Positions 11,054-22,344 are shown, numbered from the stretch's first letter. The stretch: DNA of 64,000 nt from Zanthoxylum bungeanum (GCA_019454045.1 SKCR01006516.1:1-64000); one strand, 5' to 3'. The notes: generated from the sequence alone by a model not told the origin. Translations and numbers: made by a program.

Positions 11054-11680
11054 TCAATCATCATTATCAGTTGATCCTTCAGCTCTGGTTCTGCTTGCAT
11101 TTGTTGTTGCAGATGCATTATCGAACAAATCTTCAAAATCATCGGGGGCATCTTCTTGTTGTCTCAGATCAGCTCGAGTCCAATCATACACACAAGCTGT
11201 TGCTTCTAGAGTGCTTGGATGTAATGAAGATCGTCTACCTTCCAATATATTGCCTCCCAAGCTGAAGGCTTGCTCAACCGCAACGGTGGAAATAGGTGCT
11301 GCCAATATCTCTTTAGCAATAATTGATAAAAACAAGATATATATTTTGATGTCGGTTCCACCAGTCAAGGATTTTAAAATTTTTACTAACTAAACTTTCA
11401 GTAGGAAACTCAAAATTTGTAGATAAATAATTATCTAATTCGGGGTTATTAGTTGTCATATCTCTAGCTTTTTTATTTCGTTGCATAACCAACGATCCCC
11501 AGCACTAAGTCTTGTTTGAATTACCGGTTCGCTACTACTAGATTCACCTAATGTTCCTAAGTTATATCTTACAATATAATCATTAAATAACTCAATTAAA
11601 TCATTTCTTAATTTCGTCATTATTCTTGTAATATCAATTTCATAGAGTTGAGAATTTGGTGTGTTGAAATAATGAAAAAT
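11054..11680 (-). pseudogene. hAT transposase C-terminal remnant
   Basis: The last ~104 residues form a hAT dimerisation domain: ILFLSIIAKEILAAPIST, then VAVEQAFSLGGNILEGRRSSL and ATACVYDWTRADL, matching the family pattern (A-x-S/E-x-x-F-S-x-G-G-x-x, R-S-S-L, C-x-x-D-W). Just upstream a frameshifted DWWNRHQ lies near 11350. Further upstream (about 11460-11640) is a helical segment TKLRNDLIELFNDY followed by GDRWLCNEI. Stops and frameshifts break the reading. The N-terminal BED finger and catalytic region are absent. Confidence 0.85.
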
Positions 11681-11799
11681 AAATCCTATTTATAGAGTTT
11701 TAGAATTTTTTGATACCAAAAATTCCCCTAAATATAACCGTTTTATTACCGTTATTAGGGATATATTAGTAATTTATAATTTATAATTACTAGCCGTTC

Positions 11800-11990
11800 G
11801 GGCCCCAACGGCTACTAGCCGTTGGGGTTAGGGTTCATGTTGGAACCCTACGGTTCCAATAGGAACCCTACGGTTCCAACCGGAACCGTTTCGGTTCCGG
11901 TTGGAACCGTTGAACCGGTGGAACCGTAAGTTGGGGTCGAACCCCAACCGAACCGGTCGGCCAGAATTTCGGTTCCGGAATCGGAATCAG
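11800..11990. repeat. GGTTCC/AACCGG-rich subterminal sequence of the hAT relic
   Basis: Short units such as ggttccaa, ccggaaccg and ggttccgg recur in both orientations. The same vocabulary resumes at 38094-38140 on the far side of the 26-kb nest, ending 'gtggccgggtctatg'. The two parts are probably one interrupted hAT subterminal region. Copia A begins at 11991. Confidence 0.65.
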
Positions 11991-13654
11991 TGTTGGGTTT
12001 CTAAGGTCAAACCAAGATCATTCCAAACATGAAATAACGTGAATACGGAAAGAAGTATAACAGAAATATACTTACAATGTTCGGTTGGATGGATGTGTAG
12101 AGTTCAAAAATTCCTCTCTTTGAAGTTGTGTATCAAGCTCCTCCAAAGTTGTGTATCAAGCTCCAAGCTTTGATATTTGAGATTCCAAACTCTAGGGAAG
12201 GTTTCCCTAACACCTTTGTATGATTCCTTTGAGTGTGCTAGCACTTGAAAAAATTGCAACAATTCTTCCTTTCTTTATTTCTTTGAAACTCTCGACCAAG
12301 ACAAGTTGGGAGAGAAAAATTTGCTTTGGGTGTGAATGGAGAGAGATAAGAAGAGATGAATGTTGACTTGTAATTTTGATTTCCAAAAAAAAAAAAAGAT
12401 ATACCAAAAATCTAATGTTTGGTATATGTCCATCATCTCACCATTAGTGTGTTGAACAAGTCATCAACAACCCACCAAATTCCATCAACTAAAAGTTGAT
12501 TAAAGTGATTAAGTGATGTGACTTGTGATGTCACTTGTGGGCCCCACTTGATTCCAAATCCGAGTGGGCCCGCAAACACATTCCGGGCTCGGGTTCTTTA
12601 ATTCCGAATTAACGAATTTTCCGTTGCGACTTAATTAAATCAAATTTAATTAAATAATTATGCCTAGCAAAATTTTTATTAAAGTCGCTCGCTAATTAAT
12701 TCTAAATTAATTTGTTCGCCCGAATTAAAATCCAATTTTAATTCTGTTATGAAATCTAATTTAATTTAATATATCGAATATATTATTTTATCGATTAATT
12801 CCAAATTAATCGTTCTCTCTCTTCTAATTAGAATTTTATCCCAGATAAAATCTTGTCGTAATTAATTCTAGATTAATTTTCTCTCTCTTCTAATTAATCT
12901 CAGATTAATTATGTTCGAGTCATATATCATCGGTGAATCTTCGGGAAGCGACCCATGAGATCCCTGGATATGTTGGCAGTAAATCCGGTCGTCGGACTAT
13001 CCGAACATGTGCGTACCCGGTACCACTTTCTTACCGATTTACGAGACATGGTTGGTTTCTAGCAAAGCGTCATGCCTACCCAATTCTCCAGAAATATTCT
13101 TTAAGGAATATATAATCTATAACAGGCGTAATATACGTAGTATTGCGTATTGAGATCCAGTATCTGATGTCACATGCAAGGCCTGAGGCTGGAATAGTGT
13201 CTGCCCCGTACGAAGTATATATCGGATCACAAGCAACTAGTCTCTATAATCGGATAATCATGACCTTGTCATATTATCCCGATAGTTGTGATGAGTGGTA
13301 AATCTATCACTATTTCCCACTCATTTAACCTAATATATTGTATAGTTTCTTGAGTTTTGTGAACGTTTTGATGTGTTTTGTGTTATTTTGCAGATAAATA
13401 AAGTTTGGAAAGCATTGGAGGCAATTTGGGGCCAAAATAGACAAAAAATGACAAAAGGACATTTTTGGAAAAAACCAGCGTCGCGCCGCCCAGACATCCC
13501 GCGTCGCGACGGTTAAATTACGCCGCCTGCTAACTTGCGCCGTGGACATGTGTCAAAATCTGGGTGGCCTGCTAACATGCGCCGGATGCTAACGTGCGCC
13601 GATCATGCTAACGTACGCCGCTGTCATGTGTCATCTGCTAAAATGCGCCGCTGC

Positions 13655-13866
13655 CACGTGTCACATGCCCATTGGACCGAAGCAAAATGCGTGCCACGTG
13701 TCACTTCTCTATTAGACCGAATCACATGTTGCCACGTGTCGACATCTCATTTGACCGATCCTAAGCGCGTGCCATGTGTCAGAAGATCATTGGACCGAAA
13801 GCTCAGCCAATCACCGTGTGCCACGTGTCATCTTCTCATTGCACCACCTTCACCACGTGACACGTG
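13655..13866 (+). promoter_or_regulatory. Array of six CACGTG G-boxes, mostly ABRE-type CACGTGTC
   Basis: CACGTG occurs at 13655, 13695, 13733, 13822, 13854 and 13861. Five of these read CACGTGTC on the plus strand. A near-match CATGTGTC lies at 13773. 'attggaccga' or a variant alternates with them, giving units of about 40 bp. The array ends about 117 bp upstream of the TATA box, as expected for a U3 enhancer. bZIP and bHLH factors bind such motifs in plants; binding here is inference. Confidence 0.8.
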
Positions 13867-13982
13867 TCATCACCAGATTCTACCGACAATGCGCGTGGTC
13901 AAAAGCCACGTTGACTGAAAATGAGTGCTGGCGTCGCGACGCCAAGCACTTCAGCGTCGCGACGCCAGAAGCCGAAAGTGCC

Positions 13983-13989
13983 TATAAAT
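13983..13989 (+). promoter_or_regulatory. TATA box of the solo LTR
   Basis: cctataaattcagctcc sits between the G-box array and a C/T-rich start region. Position and orientation fit an LTR core promoter. Confidence 0.7.
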
Positions 13990-14269
13990 TCAGCTCCTCT
14001 TCACTTCATTTGGTATGCTTTCCTTGGGATTTTCCCTGATTTTATAGGAATCATCTAGTTTTGTATATATAAATAATATTTTTAATTATGTATTTTAATT
14101 TTCAGTAATAGTAATAGTAGTTCTTCTTCTTTTCTTTTCTTTTATGTTTAGTAGTTAATTTTCCGCTGGGGTAAAAGGTGAAACCTTTAATATAATTATC
14201 TAGGTAAATCTCACTTAATTATAATTTATAAATTATAATTTAACCGGATTAATTAATGTCAGACTTTAT

Positions 14270-14398
14270 TACCGCCTATATGGCTGGTTTAAATATAAAT
14301 TACCTTACCGCCTATATGGCTGGTCTTTATGTGACAGATAATTACCGCCTATATGGCTGGTGTAATTGGACAAAATGGATTACCGTCTATATGGCTGG
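14270..14398 (+). repeat. Four copies of TACCGCCTATATGGCTGG at 37-bp spacing
   Basis: Copies start at 14270, 14306, 14343 and 14381. The fourth has T for C (TACCGTCTATATGG). The intervening ~19 bp are not conserved. They lie downstream of the TATA box, in the transcribed part of the LTR. Confidence 0.9.
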
Positions 14399-15922
14399 TT
14401 TTAAATGTTTAATATTATTAATTCCTGAGAAAGCAGAAGATGAAATAATTTATATATTATAATAAGTGAGATTCCTAGATAAGAAATATTAATTGTGGAT
14501 CCTCTAACCCCAGCATTTTATTTTCATTCTAGGGAAGTGATGAAACACAATATCCACACTTAATAATTGATTTTCTTTTTATGGGTAATTCTTTAGTTTG
14601 TTTATTGAGTCTTAAGCTTAATGCTTCTTGTTGTCTGATCACCAATAAGATTGATCTGGTAAACTTAAAATGAACTAGACATAGGGATTTTAGGTTTCAG
14701 CCTTAGATTCAATAGCTCACGATCTTCCTTGAGGATAAATAACCCTTTAATAGATTTCCTTACAGGATAGGAATATACCTCTCGGGCGTGGGTAGCCATA
14801 ATTGGAACTTAATCTTAATGAATCAAGGTAATTTGGTTGACATAGACATATGGTTCAATTGGGTTATACTGGGTATTGCGTTTGACCATCGGAAGAGGCT
14901 TTCGCATATCATCGTGTTCCAGGTTAGCAAATTAATTTATTACACATAAATAAGATAATCAATTCATCTTTATAATAATATTGTCTGGAGTCACGACCCT
15001 AGACCCTTGAGTCTTTTATTTTATTTTTCCTTAGTATTTTCTTTTGAGTCTGTTTTTATTTTATTTTTGCAAAACCACATTCAACCAACCAAAAGCAATC
15101 AATTCCCTTCTCCCTATAATTAGATATCTGTAAATAAATAGTATCAATAATTAATAACAACAGTAGGAATTAAGTCCTCGTGGGATCGATATTTTTATAC
15201 TACTTGAACGATACGTGCGCTTGCGTTATACGTGTGTGTTTACGCCGGTCAAGTTGCAACATAATAGAGAACCATTTCCGTGTCCCTGCGTGATCATCAT
15301 CTCCCTATGACTGAAGTGATACTTCCGTCTTGACATCACACCCAATACACTACGATTCTCAATAAACCCAGAAGAGGCGTACACAGAACCTGTTAAAGTC
15401 CCGGATGACCAAAACCAAAGCGTATTGATTGTCACAAGTACTAGCGATGCAAGTCTCAAGTTAAAACCAAATACAACCGACCCTGAATCGGATTCCCATA
15501 GACACATAGTCATACTACCAATGGGATTCTGAGGGGTCTATCCAGAGCGAATCTGTTTCCGTACCATCGGTAAACACAACCTCCTATCACATTTGCATAA
15601 GTATCCAATACTTAAGTATATGAGAACTATGTTGTTACGCTTCCATAACACGCACAAGTGCAATACTAGTATATTCTGCATTATCGATGTACAGTCTCGA
15701 TAATACTACGACTATGGATATTTAATGATTAAACCTTTGTAGATTGATATTGTCTCATATCTTATAATCCGGAACTAATCATAAGGACTTTTATCATTTA
15801 TATATTTAAGTAATTTAATTACAAAATGATAAAATGCAATTTCCATTGTCACATAGTTAATTTGTTCAAAAACCACAATGTCTTTTACAAATAGTGACGT
15901 TATGGGTCATAATTGTCCAACA

Positions 15923-15934
15923 ATCTCCCACTTG
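15923..15934 (-). promoter_or_regulatory. Polypurine tract of copia A
   Basis: The reverse complement AAGTGGGAGATT abuts the TGTTGG start of the 3' LTR. Confidence 0.8.
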
Positions 15935-16670
15935 GCCTATAGCCAGTCACTCAAACATCTAACACCTGAACTATGTACATGTGACTCAAAATTTTGTTGA
16001 GGAATAGCTTTCGTCAGCGGATCTGTAATATTGTCCTATGATGCGACCTTCTCGATCTTCATATCGCCACGATATATGATCTCACGAATCAGATGGAAAC
16101 GTCGAAGAACATGCTTGGATCATTGATGAGACTGTGGTTCCTTAGCATGCGATATAGCCCCATTATTGTCACAATACAATGGAACGGGCTCAGCTGTTAA
16201 TGGAACTATTCCTAATCCAATTAGGAATTTATGGATTCAAACTGCCTCTTTTTCTGCTTCAGCTGCAGCAATATACTCCGCTTCTGTTGTTGAATCGGCA
16301 ACAGTCTCTTGCTTGGAAGATTTCCAGCTTACTGCTTCGTTGTTCAAACAAAATATGTACCCAGATTGCGACTTACAGTCGTCTTTATCGGTTTGGAAAC
16401 TTGTATCGGTATACCTAGTTACCTCAAGTTCTCCATCTCCATAGATCAAGAAAGCATCCTTAGTTCGTCTAAGATACTTAATGATATTCTTAACCGCCAT
16501 CCAGTGACCATCACCTGGATCGGCCTGATAGCGACTACACATACTCAAAGCATAGGAGACATCAGGTCGCGTACATATCATGGCATACATGATCGATCTG
16601 ACTGTCGAAGCGAACAGGATCTGACTCATGTTGTCTCTCTCATCTTGAGTTTTAGGACACATGTCCTTAG
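15935..16670 (-). pseudogene. Copia A RNase H and RT end
   Basis: The minus-strand reading gives RSIMYAMICTRPDVSYAL, HWMAVKNIIKYLRRTKD and the RNase H blocks SQSGYIFCLNNEAVSWKSSKQ and ADSTTEAEYIAAAEAEKEAV. TEAEYIA holds the expected acidic residue. A stop follows at 16237-16239, but the same frame continues with WIHKFL, VPLYCDNNGAI and TDPLTKAI down to the polypurine tract, with further stops. The RT part upstream is joined by a frameshift near 16660. Confidence 0.88.
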
Positions 16671-17453
16671 TAGAGTGACGTCATGTGACACTGGCAACAG
16701 TCCCCTCTTAGACTGTTTCATGTTGAATCTCTTCAACACTTTGTCAATATATGTGCTCTGGGAGAGTGCAAGCAGCTTTCTAGATCTATCCCGGTAGATT
16801 TTTATTCCCAGAATAAAGGCTGCTTCTCCCAGATCCTTCATGGAGAATTTTAATGAAAACCAAGCTTTCACCAATTGTAGTATAGGAATGTCATTGCTAA
16901 TAAGTAATACATCATCAACGTAAAGGACAATGAATGTCAGTGCGCTCCCACTAACCTTCTTATATACACAAAGATCATCCTCGTTTTGAACGAAATCATA
17001 TTCTTTTATGATCTCATCAAAACGTTGATTCCAAGAATGCGATGCTTGCTTCAATTCATAAATGGATCGATTTAACTTGCAAACCTTGTCTGCATGTTTA
17101 GGTACGACAAAATCGTTAGGCTGTTGCATATAAACATTCTCCAAAAGGTTTTCGTTAAGGAAAGTGGTTTTGACGTCCATCTGCCATATCTCGTAATCGA
17201 AATATGCAGCAATAGCAAGCATAATCCGAATGGATTTAATCATGGCAACAGGTGAAAAAGTTTCATCGTAATCGACACCATGTCGTTGATGATACCCTTT
17301 CGCTACAAGCCTAGCTTTGTACGTTTGTATGTTGCCATCCATGTCGGTCTTCCTCTTGAAGACCCACTTGCAACCAATAGGCTTTACGCCTTCGGGTTCA
17401 TAAACCAGTGTCCAAACTTGGTTGGTGTACATGGAATCCATTTCGGACTTCAT
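16626..17453 (-). pseudogene. Copia A reverse transcriptase
   Basis: Recognisable copia RT blocks in order: VWTLV, the CKWVFKRKTDMDG start, ARLVAKGYHQRHGVDYDETF, QMDVKTTFLNENLLENVYM, KLNRSIYELKQASHSWNQRF, and the catalytic YVDD inside LTFIVLYVDDVLLIS. The expected AFLNG is altered to TFLNEN. The frame runs 275 codons without a stop, then shifts into the RNase H frame near 16660. 17454-17781 is the degraded linker to integrase. Confidence 0.92.
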
Positions 17454-17781
17454 GGAATCTTGCCATAAGTATCACTTCCTCATACGTAGCCGGTTCGTCT
17501 TCCTCAATAAGATTAATATCCACATGAGGTGAGATCAGAAACCCATACCTCTACGTGGTTCTTGTGTATTCGAAAATTGTGGTACAGTCTCATCCCTGAT
17601 GAACTGTTCGTGCTCCGTTAAGGATTCTGTGCCAGGAATAGTATCACTCCGATTTTCATCGAGTTCTACTTTCCTCCCACTAACCACTACATTTAGGAAT
17701 TCCTTCTCAAGGAAAACCGCATGTAGAGCAACAAATACTTTGTTCTCTTGTGGGTGATAAAAGTAATATCCTTTGGTTTCC

Positions 17782-18328
17782 CTAGGATATCCTACAAATA
17801 GGTATCTTATCCGATTTGGGTTCTAGTTTGGTACCTTCCAAACATTTAACATATGCCCAGCATCCCCAAATCTTCAGGAATGAGAAACCCGGTTTCTTTC
17901 CTGTCCATATTTCATACGGAGTCTGTTGAACAGACTTTGACGGAACCTTATTCAAAATAAGTATTGCATTGTTCAATGCATATCCCCATAAGTAAATATG
18001 TAGCTCTGTGCGACTCATCATAGACCTTACCATGTCCAACAAAGTTCGGTTTCTCCGTTCGGACACACCATTTAATTGAGGTGTTTCAGGATGAGTCCAC
18101 TGTGAAAGAATACCATACTCTTTCAGTAATCAAGAAACTCATTGCTCAAGTATTCTCCACCACGGTCCGACCGTAATGTTTTAATACTTTTACCGGTCTA
18201 TTTTTCAACTTCGTGTCGAAATTCTTTGAATTTCTCAAAGGTTTCCGACTTGTGTCTCATAAGATACACATAACCATAACGTGATGCATCATCCGTAAAG
18301 GTTACGAAGTATTCATATCCACCTCTAG
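17782..18328 (-). pseudogene. Copia A integrase, 3' half of the interrupted gene
   Basis: Adjacent to the TAT1 insertion the reading starts RGGYEYFVTFTDDASRYGYVYL (first catalytic Asp). A frame break near 18190 leads to LRSDRGGEYL (second Asp), then NGVSERRNRTLLDMVRSMM (catalytic Glu). Downstream YEIWTGKKPGFSFLKIWGC is the conserved copia integrase end. The 5' half is at 32421-32920, 14 kb away. At least two frameshifts are present. Confidence 0.9.
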
Positions 18329-18333
18329 CCTGG
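18329..18333. repeat. Target site duplication CCTGG (left) of TAT1
   Basis: CCTGG precedes TGTAGG at 18334; the same five bases follow CCTACA at 32416-32420. Confidence 0.95.
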
Positions 18334-19014
18334 TGTAGGACACAGATGTTGGACGATGCTGTCCCGGGCTCGCGGCCCTGTTTGGAGTACGGAGTAGCCC
18401 GCGGGGGACTAAACTGGAGAAATAACATTGAGTAGCCACCCGGTGTGAACCGGGATAAAGATTTAAGGCCGCACTCACCCCTCGCAAGGAAGACCTCAAA
18501 CCGTTGGGTTCGGAATGGTCCCTTACTTATGCCACTTGTAACGAAATGATTTGTGCAATAATCTAACCAAGCCTAAGCAACATATATTTCCAAGGGTATT
18601 CTATTTCTAAGTTCACATGCATAAAAGTAATCATTATAACGACAAACATGCGATATTACACAATAATCTCATGAACATGTTGAATCATCGAACACAAAAA
18701 AATAAATAACAACCTAAACATAAATGTAAATTGAACGCCTATTGCGAAAGGAGATAACCAAATCATGCATAAAGGAATAACGTACTAACGGCTAAATCAT
18801 GCTTAAGAAACAAGTAACATACTAACGACCTAATCAAGCTTGAACACAATCTCACGAACACATCAAATAGATAAATGCAGGAATACAAATAGATGATAAC
18901 AGTAAAAGTGTCAATAATGGAATGGCATGGTTAATTACATAGTGCAAGAGAAATCACCCAAGGGGTAATCATGCACGAAATGTGATGAAAATGACTCAGT
19001 TCAGTGTATGTGCG

Positions 19015-19400
19015 TTCGTGTAGCGTTTGAAAATGCGTTCGAACGGTAAACAGAAGGTTCGCATGGGTATAGTGTTTGATGACGCGTTCGAACGGGACGA
19101 GACCTGATGAAACAAAATATATACGCGTTCGAGTAGCATTCGTAAACGCGTTCGAACGGTAAATAGAATGTTCATATTCGTATAGCATTTGATAACGCGT
19201 TTGAACGGGACAAGACCTGATGAAACAAAACACATGCGCATTCGAGTAGCGTTCGTAAACACGTTCGAATGGTAAATAGAAGGTTCGCGTTCGTATAGCG
19301 TTTGAGAACGCGTTCGAACGGGACAAGACCTGATGAAACAAAATGCATGCATGTTCGAGTAGCGTTCATAAAGACGTTCGAACGGGACATGACCTGATGC
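19015..19400. repeat. ~113-bp subrepeats rich in CGTTCGAACG, left TAT1 LTR
   Basis: The unit 'gacctgatgaaacaaaa' recurs near 19103, 19215 and 19329, with 'acgcgttcgaacgg' twice per unit. About 3.3 copies. The homologous array in the right LTR is 30135-30530. Overlapping minus-strand ORFs here are repeat artefacts. Confidence 0.85.
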
Positions 19401-20787
19401 CTGATAGACGACGCAAACACATACACAGATGCACAATATAGGACCTCGTGTGCCCGATTGAACTTATTCCCATTCAATCGAGTATACCTCGTCCGGCGCG
19501 GCAAAACATCATGGTAAAGGTAGCCTTTTAGGCATTTTCCCTCGGATAGAGGACCTTTATTCCACCCTAGTTAGCCTATGCGCACTAGAATGTAATACAT
19601 GCGTAAATAGAGCAATGATATGCAAAAGGTCAATGACATAACAAAAGGCGCGGAAAAATATCATGGTAAATGTAGCCTTTTAGGCATTTCCCTCGAATAG
19701 ATGACCTTTAATCCACCCTAGCTAGCCCATGCGCATTACATCATAATGCATAAAAATGAATAAGACAATAATGTGGACTTCCGTATATCCGATTAAACGT
19801 ATCTCACATTCAATCAAACATACTTTGTCCGACGCGGCAAAATATTGTGGTAAAGGTAGCCTTTTGGACTTTTCTCCCCTCAAATTGAGAACCTTTAGAC
19901 TAACATACTAAGCCCATGCGCATTACATCACAATGCATAGAAGGTAAAATGCAGAAAGTAATAGCATACTAACGAATAAATCATGCTTAAAAGATAAATA
20001 ACATGCTAGCAACCCGATCATGCTCGAATACAAGGTTGGATGAAACAAAACGTGTGAATCTCTCAAGTGATACATGGCATTGTATCCCGAGTGCAAACCG
20101 TAATACCGTCCATTCGGATTCGGCTACAGAATTTACGTCCGGGTTTCCATCCGATATACCACAAGAGAGAACACATATTTCATTCATTCAAGGACCAAAA
20201 CATATATTAACAAACGACTGTCATGCGAGGGAATTCTAATAAACAAAAAAAAAGATGAGAATAGATAAAAAAAAAAGGTGCCCTCAGGTCTAACCTTTTA
20301 AGTCGTATCTCGAACGTATGGTACACGATCGTCGGAAGGGTTAACGCTCCGAAACTCCTCCGGTTCACTGGTCCACTGCTTCCTTTCACTGTTTCATTGT
20401 TTGGACCGCTGTCTTTACTCCGTTCTGCTGTTGTTTTTACTGTATTATGGGGCTATTTTGTACAGTAATCTTAGGGGTTTTAAAGTGCAGTTTTTGTTCA
20501 CCGTTTTTGGTGATTTAGGCTACTGTTTTAAGGTATTTGGGCTGCTATTTTTTGGTGGGTGTAGGGGTTATTTTAAGTTTGATATGCGGCTATTGTTTTG
20601 CTTATTGATGTGTGGCTGTTTTTGGCTTGTTGGTGTGCGGCTGAACTGGTTTTGATGGTGGTTTGGTTGGACGGCAATGTAAGGGATTTTTTGAATGCTT
20701 GGAGGTTTCTTGCGAAGGTTATGTGTGAATGGACCAAGAGTTTTTTTTGTGAATGAGTTAGGGGTCCTAAGGGTTGGATTTATGTCT

Positions 20788-20795
20788 CTTTTATA
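20788..20795 (-). promoter_or_regulatory. TATA box in the left TAT1 LTR
   Basis: The reverse complement reads TATAAAAG in 'gtctataaaagagac'. The equivalent in the right (5') LTR is 31917-31924, which would drive the element. Confidence 0.7.
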
Positions 20796-21352
20796 GACGA
20801 AGGCTTGGGTGAATCTTTGTTTGAAAAGGAATGAGATTTGTTAATGAAGGTGATATCTTTTAATTAGGGACAATATTTGGCTAGATCAGGAATATCATAT
20901 ATTTGATTTATTTAATTAGGCGTTAGATTTCTTTTATTTAGGTAGGTTATTATTTAGATTGGATTTGATTTGGGATGTGATGTGATTTATTTAATTTAGG
21001 AAGTATATTATTTTAATTTGTGACATGTGTTTTAAATGTTTTAATTATTTTTGGGTGGGTTTTGGTGGGCTAAATGGGCTTGGACATGAGGCTAGCAACA
21101 AAACCAGAAGTATCGACACCGTTCGAACGCTGATTCGAACGCTGCATGAACGCCCGCAATCTGCTTGACGTTCGAACGTGTTCACGAACGCAACACGGAC
21201 GAAAGCAGTGAACATGTGAATTGAATCCGATGACATACTTATTCTGAATTTTCCCTTCCGACATTCATTTCCCGCGACTTCCGTGACTTAAAAGGTAGTG
21301 TCTCCAAATGAGACTCATCATAGGGACTTACATGTAAAATGTAGTGCCTACA

Positions 21353-21368
21353 GTCGCCCCCACTTTGA
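21353..21368 (-). promoter_or_regulatory. Polypurine tract of TAT1
   Basis: The reverse complement CAAAGTGGGGGCGAC abuts TGTAGGCAC, the LTR start. Confidence 0.8.
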
Positions 21369-21489
21369 TGGGACTTGTACAGTGTGTGACAATGACAATC
21401 CTATCAAAGTCGTGCAATGCATTTTTACTTACCTGGCTCACCAGCTGCCACCTGACTTGCCTGCTGCCTCGAGCTGAGTTGATGACGCA

Positions 21490-22130
21490 GTGGACCTCGA
21501 TCCTGAGATGCATCCCAATAACTGTAATGGACAATGAGGGTCCCAATTCCGCAGACAAAATGGGTCACGACCCTGGGACGCATCCCCAAAACTGATGATG
21601 CAGGGGGCCATCGACCCTGGGACGTATCCCAATAACTGCAACTGACGATGGGGGCCTCGACCCTGTGACGTATCCTAATATTGTTGACAATGTGGGTGAC
21701 GACCATGGGACACATCCCAAAACAGCTGATGATGTGGGTCACGACCCTGGGACTCATCCCCAAAACTGATGCTGATAATGTGGGTCACGACCCTGTGACT
21801 CATCCCCAAAACTGCTGATAATGTGGGTCACGACCCTGGGACTTAATACCAAAACCGATGCTGATAATGTGGGTCACGACCCTGGGAATCATCCCCAAAA
21901 CTGATGCGGATGTGGGCCTCGACCCTGGGACTCATCCCCCAACTGATGCGGATGTGGGCCTCGACCCTGGGACTCATCCCCCAACTGATGCTGACATGGG
22001 CCTCGCCCCCAAACTGGTGTTGATGTGGGCCTCGCCCCCAAACCGATGTTGATGTGGGCCTCGACCCTGAGACTCATCCCCTAACTGATGCTGACATGGG
22101 CCTCGCCCCCAAACTGGTGTTGATTCTTTC
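21490..22130. repeat. Minisatellite of ~42-48-bp units in the TAT1 3' UTR
   Basis: About twelve units share 'gatgtgggtcacgaccctgg' or the 'gggcctcgaccctgg' variant followed by 'actcatccccaaaactgatg'. Unit length varies by a few bases. Units toward 22130 form a subgroup in which 'cctcgcccccaaact' replaces the longer phrase. It lies between integrase and the polypurine tract. Confidence 0.9.
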
Positions 22131-22344
22131 CTGAAACTGATGACACTGTACTGTTGCTGCTTCTGGTTGGCTTGCTTTTGCCGCTTTCTATTTTTCTTCT
22201 TTGAAACCTGTTATTACAAAACAGAACAAACACAAAAAGAATGCAATATATGTTACGTGTATGCATGCATGCATGAATGAGTTTCCTATCTGTTGGGTTA
22301 GGTCTTCTGTCAATTCTCTTGGTGACTGCTCGATCTTCTTTCCC

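Larger units (their letters stand above)
13284..15256 (+). mobile_element. Solo LTR of a Ty3/gypsy element with AGTTG target duplication
   Basis: A 1,963-bp segment (13289-15251) starts TGATGAGTGG and ends GCCGGTCA. It is flanked by AGTTG at 13284-13288 and 15252-15256, and the empty site is visible in the other copia A LTR. It has no coding capacity. A plus-strand TATA box (TATAAAT, 13983-13989) follows a CACGTG-rich upstream block. The end contains 'cctcgtgggatcgatattt', a phrase I associate with Athila-like gypsy LTRs; that lineage call is tentative. It probably arose by recombination between the two LTRs of a full element. Confidence 0.9.
11991..15922 (-). repeat. 3' LTR of copia A, interrupted by a solo LTR
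   Basis: Homologous to 36139-38093 on both sides of the insertion: 11991-13288 and 15252-15922. The break falls in 'ccgatagttg/caacataatag', which is continuous in the right LTR near 37420-37435. Confidence 0.9.
18334..21352 (-). repeat. 3' LTR of TAT1
   Basis: Direct repeat of 29465-32415. Minus-strand TATA box at 20788-20795. Two subrepeat arrays lie downstream of it in transcription order. Confidence 0.95.

Noticed and set aside
14270..14398. Regular 18-mer repeats with ~19-bp spacers, CRISPR-like at first sight
   Set aside because: Plant nuclear LTR context, only four units, a degenerate last copy, short repeat and no cas genes.
14270..14398. CCTATATGG as a CArG box
   Set aside because: It is nine bases; the consensus CC(A/T)6GG needs ten.
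18931..19504. Several overlapping minus-strand ORFs of 65-146 codons with repeated peptides in the TAT1 LTRs (also 30063-30666)
   Set aside because: They come from ~113-bp non-coding subrepeats, appear in all three frames of the same DNA and have no family resemblance.
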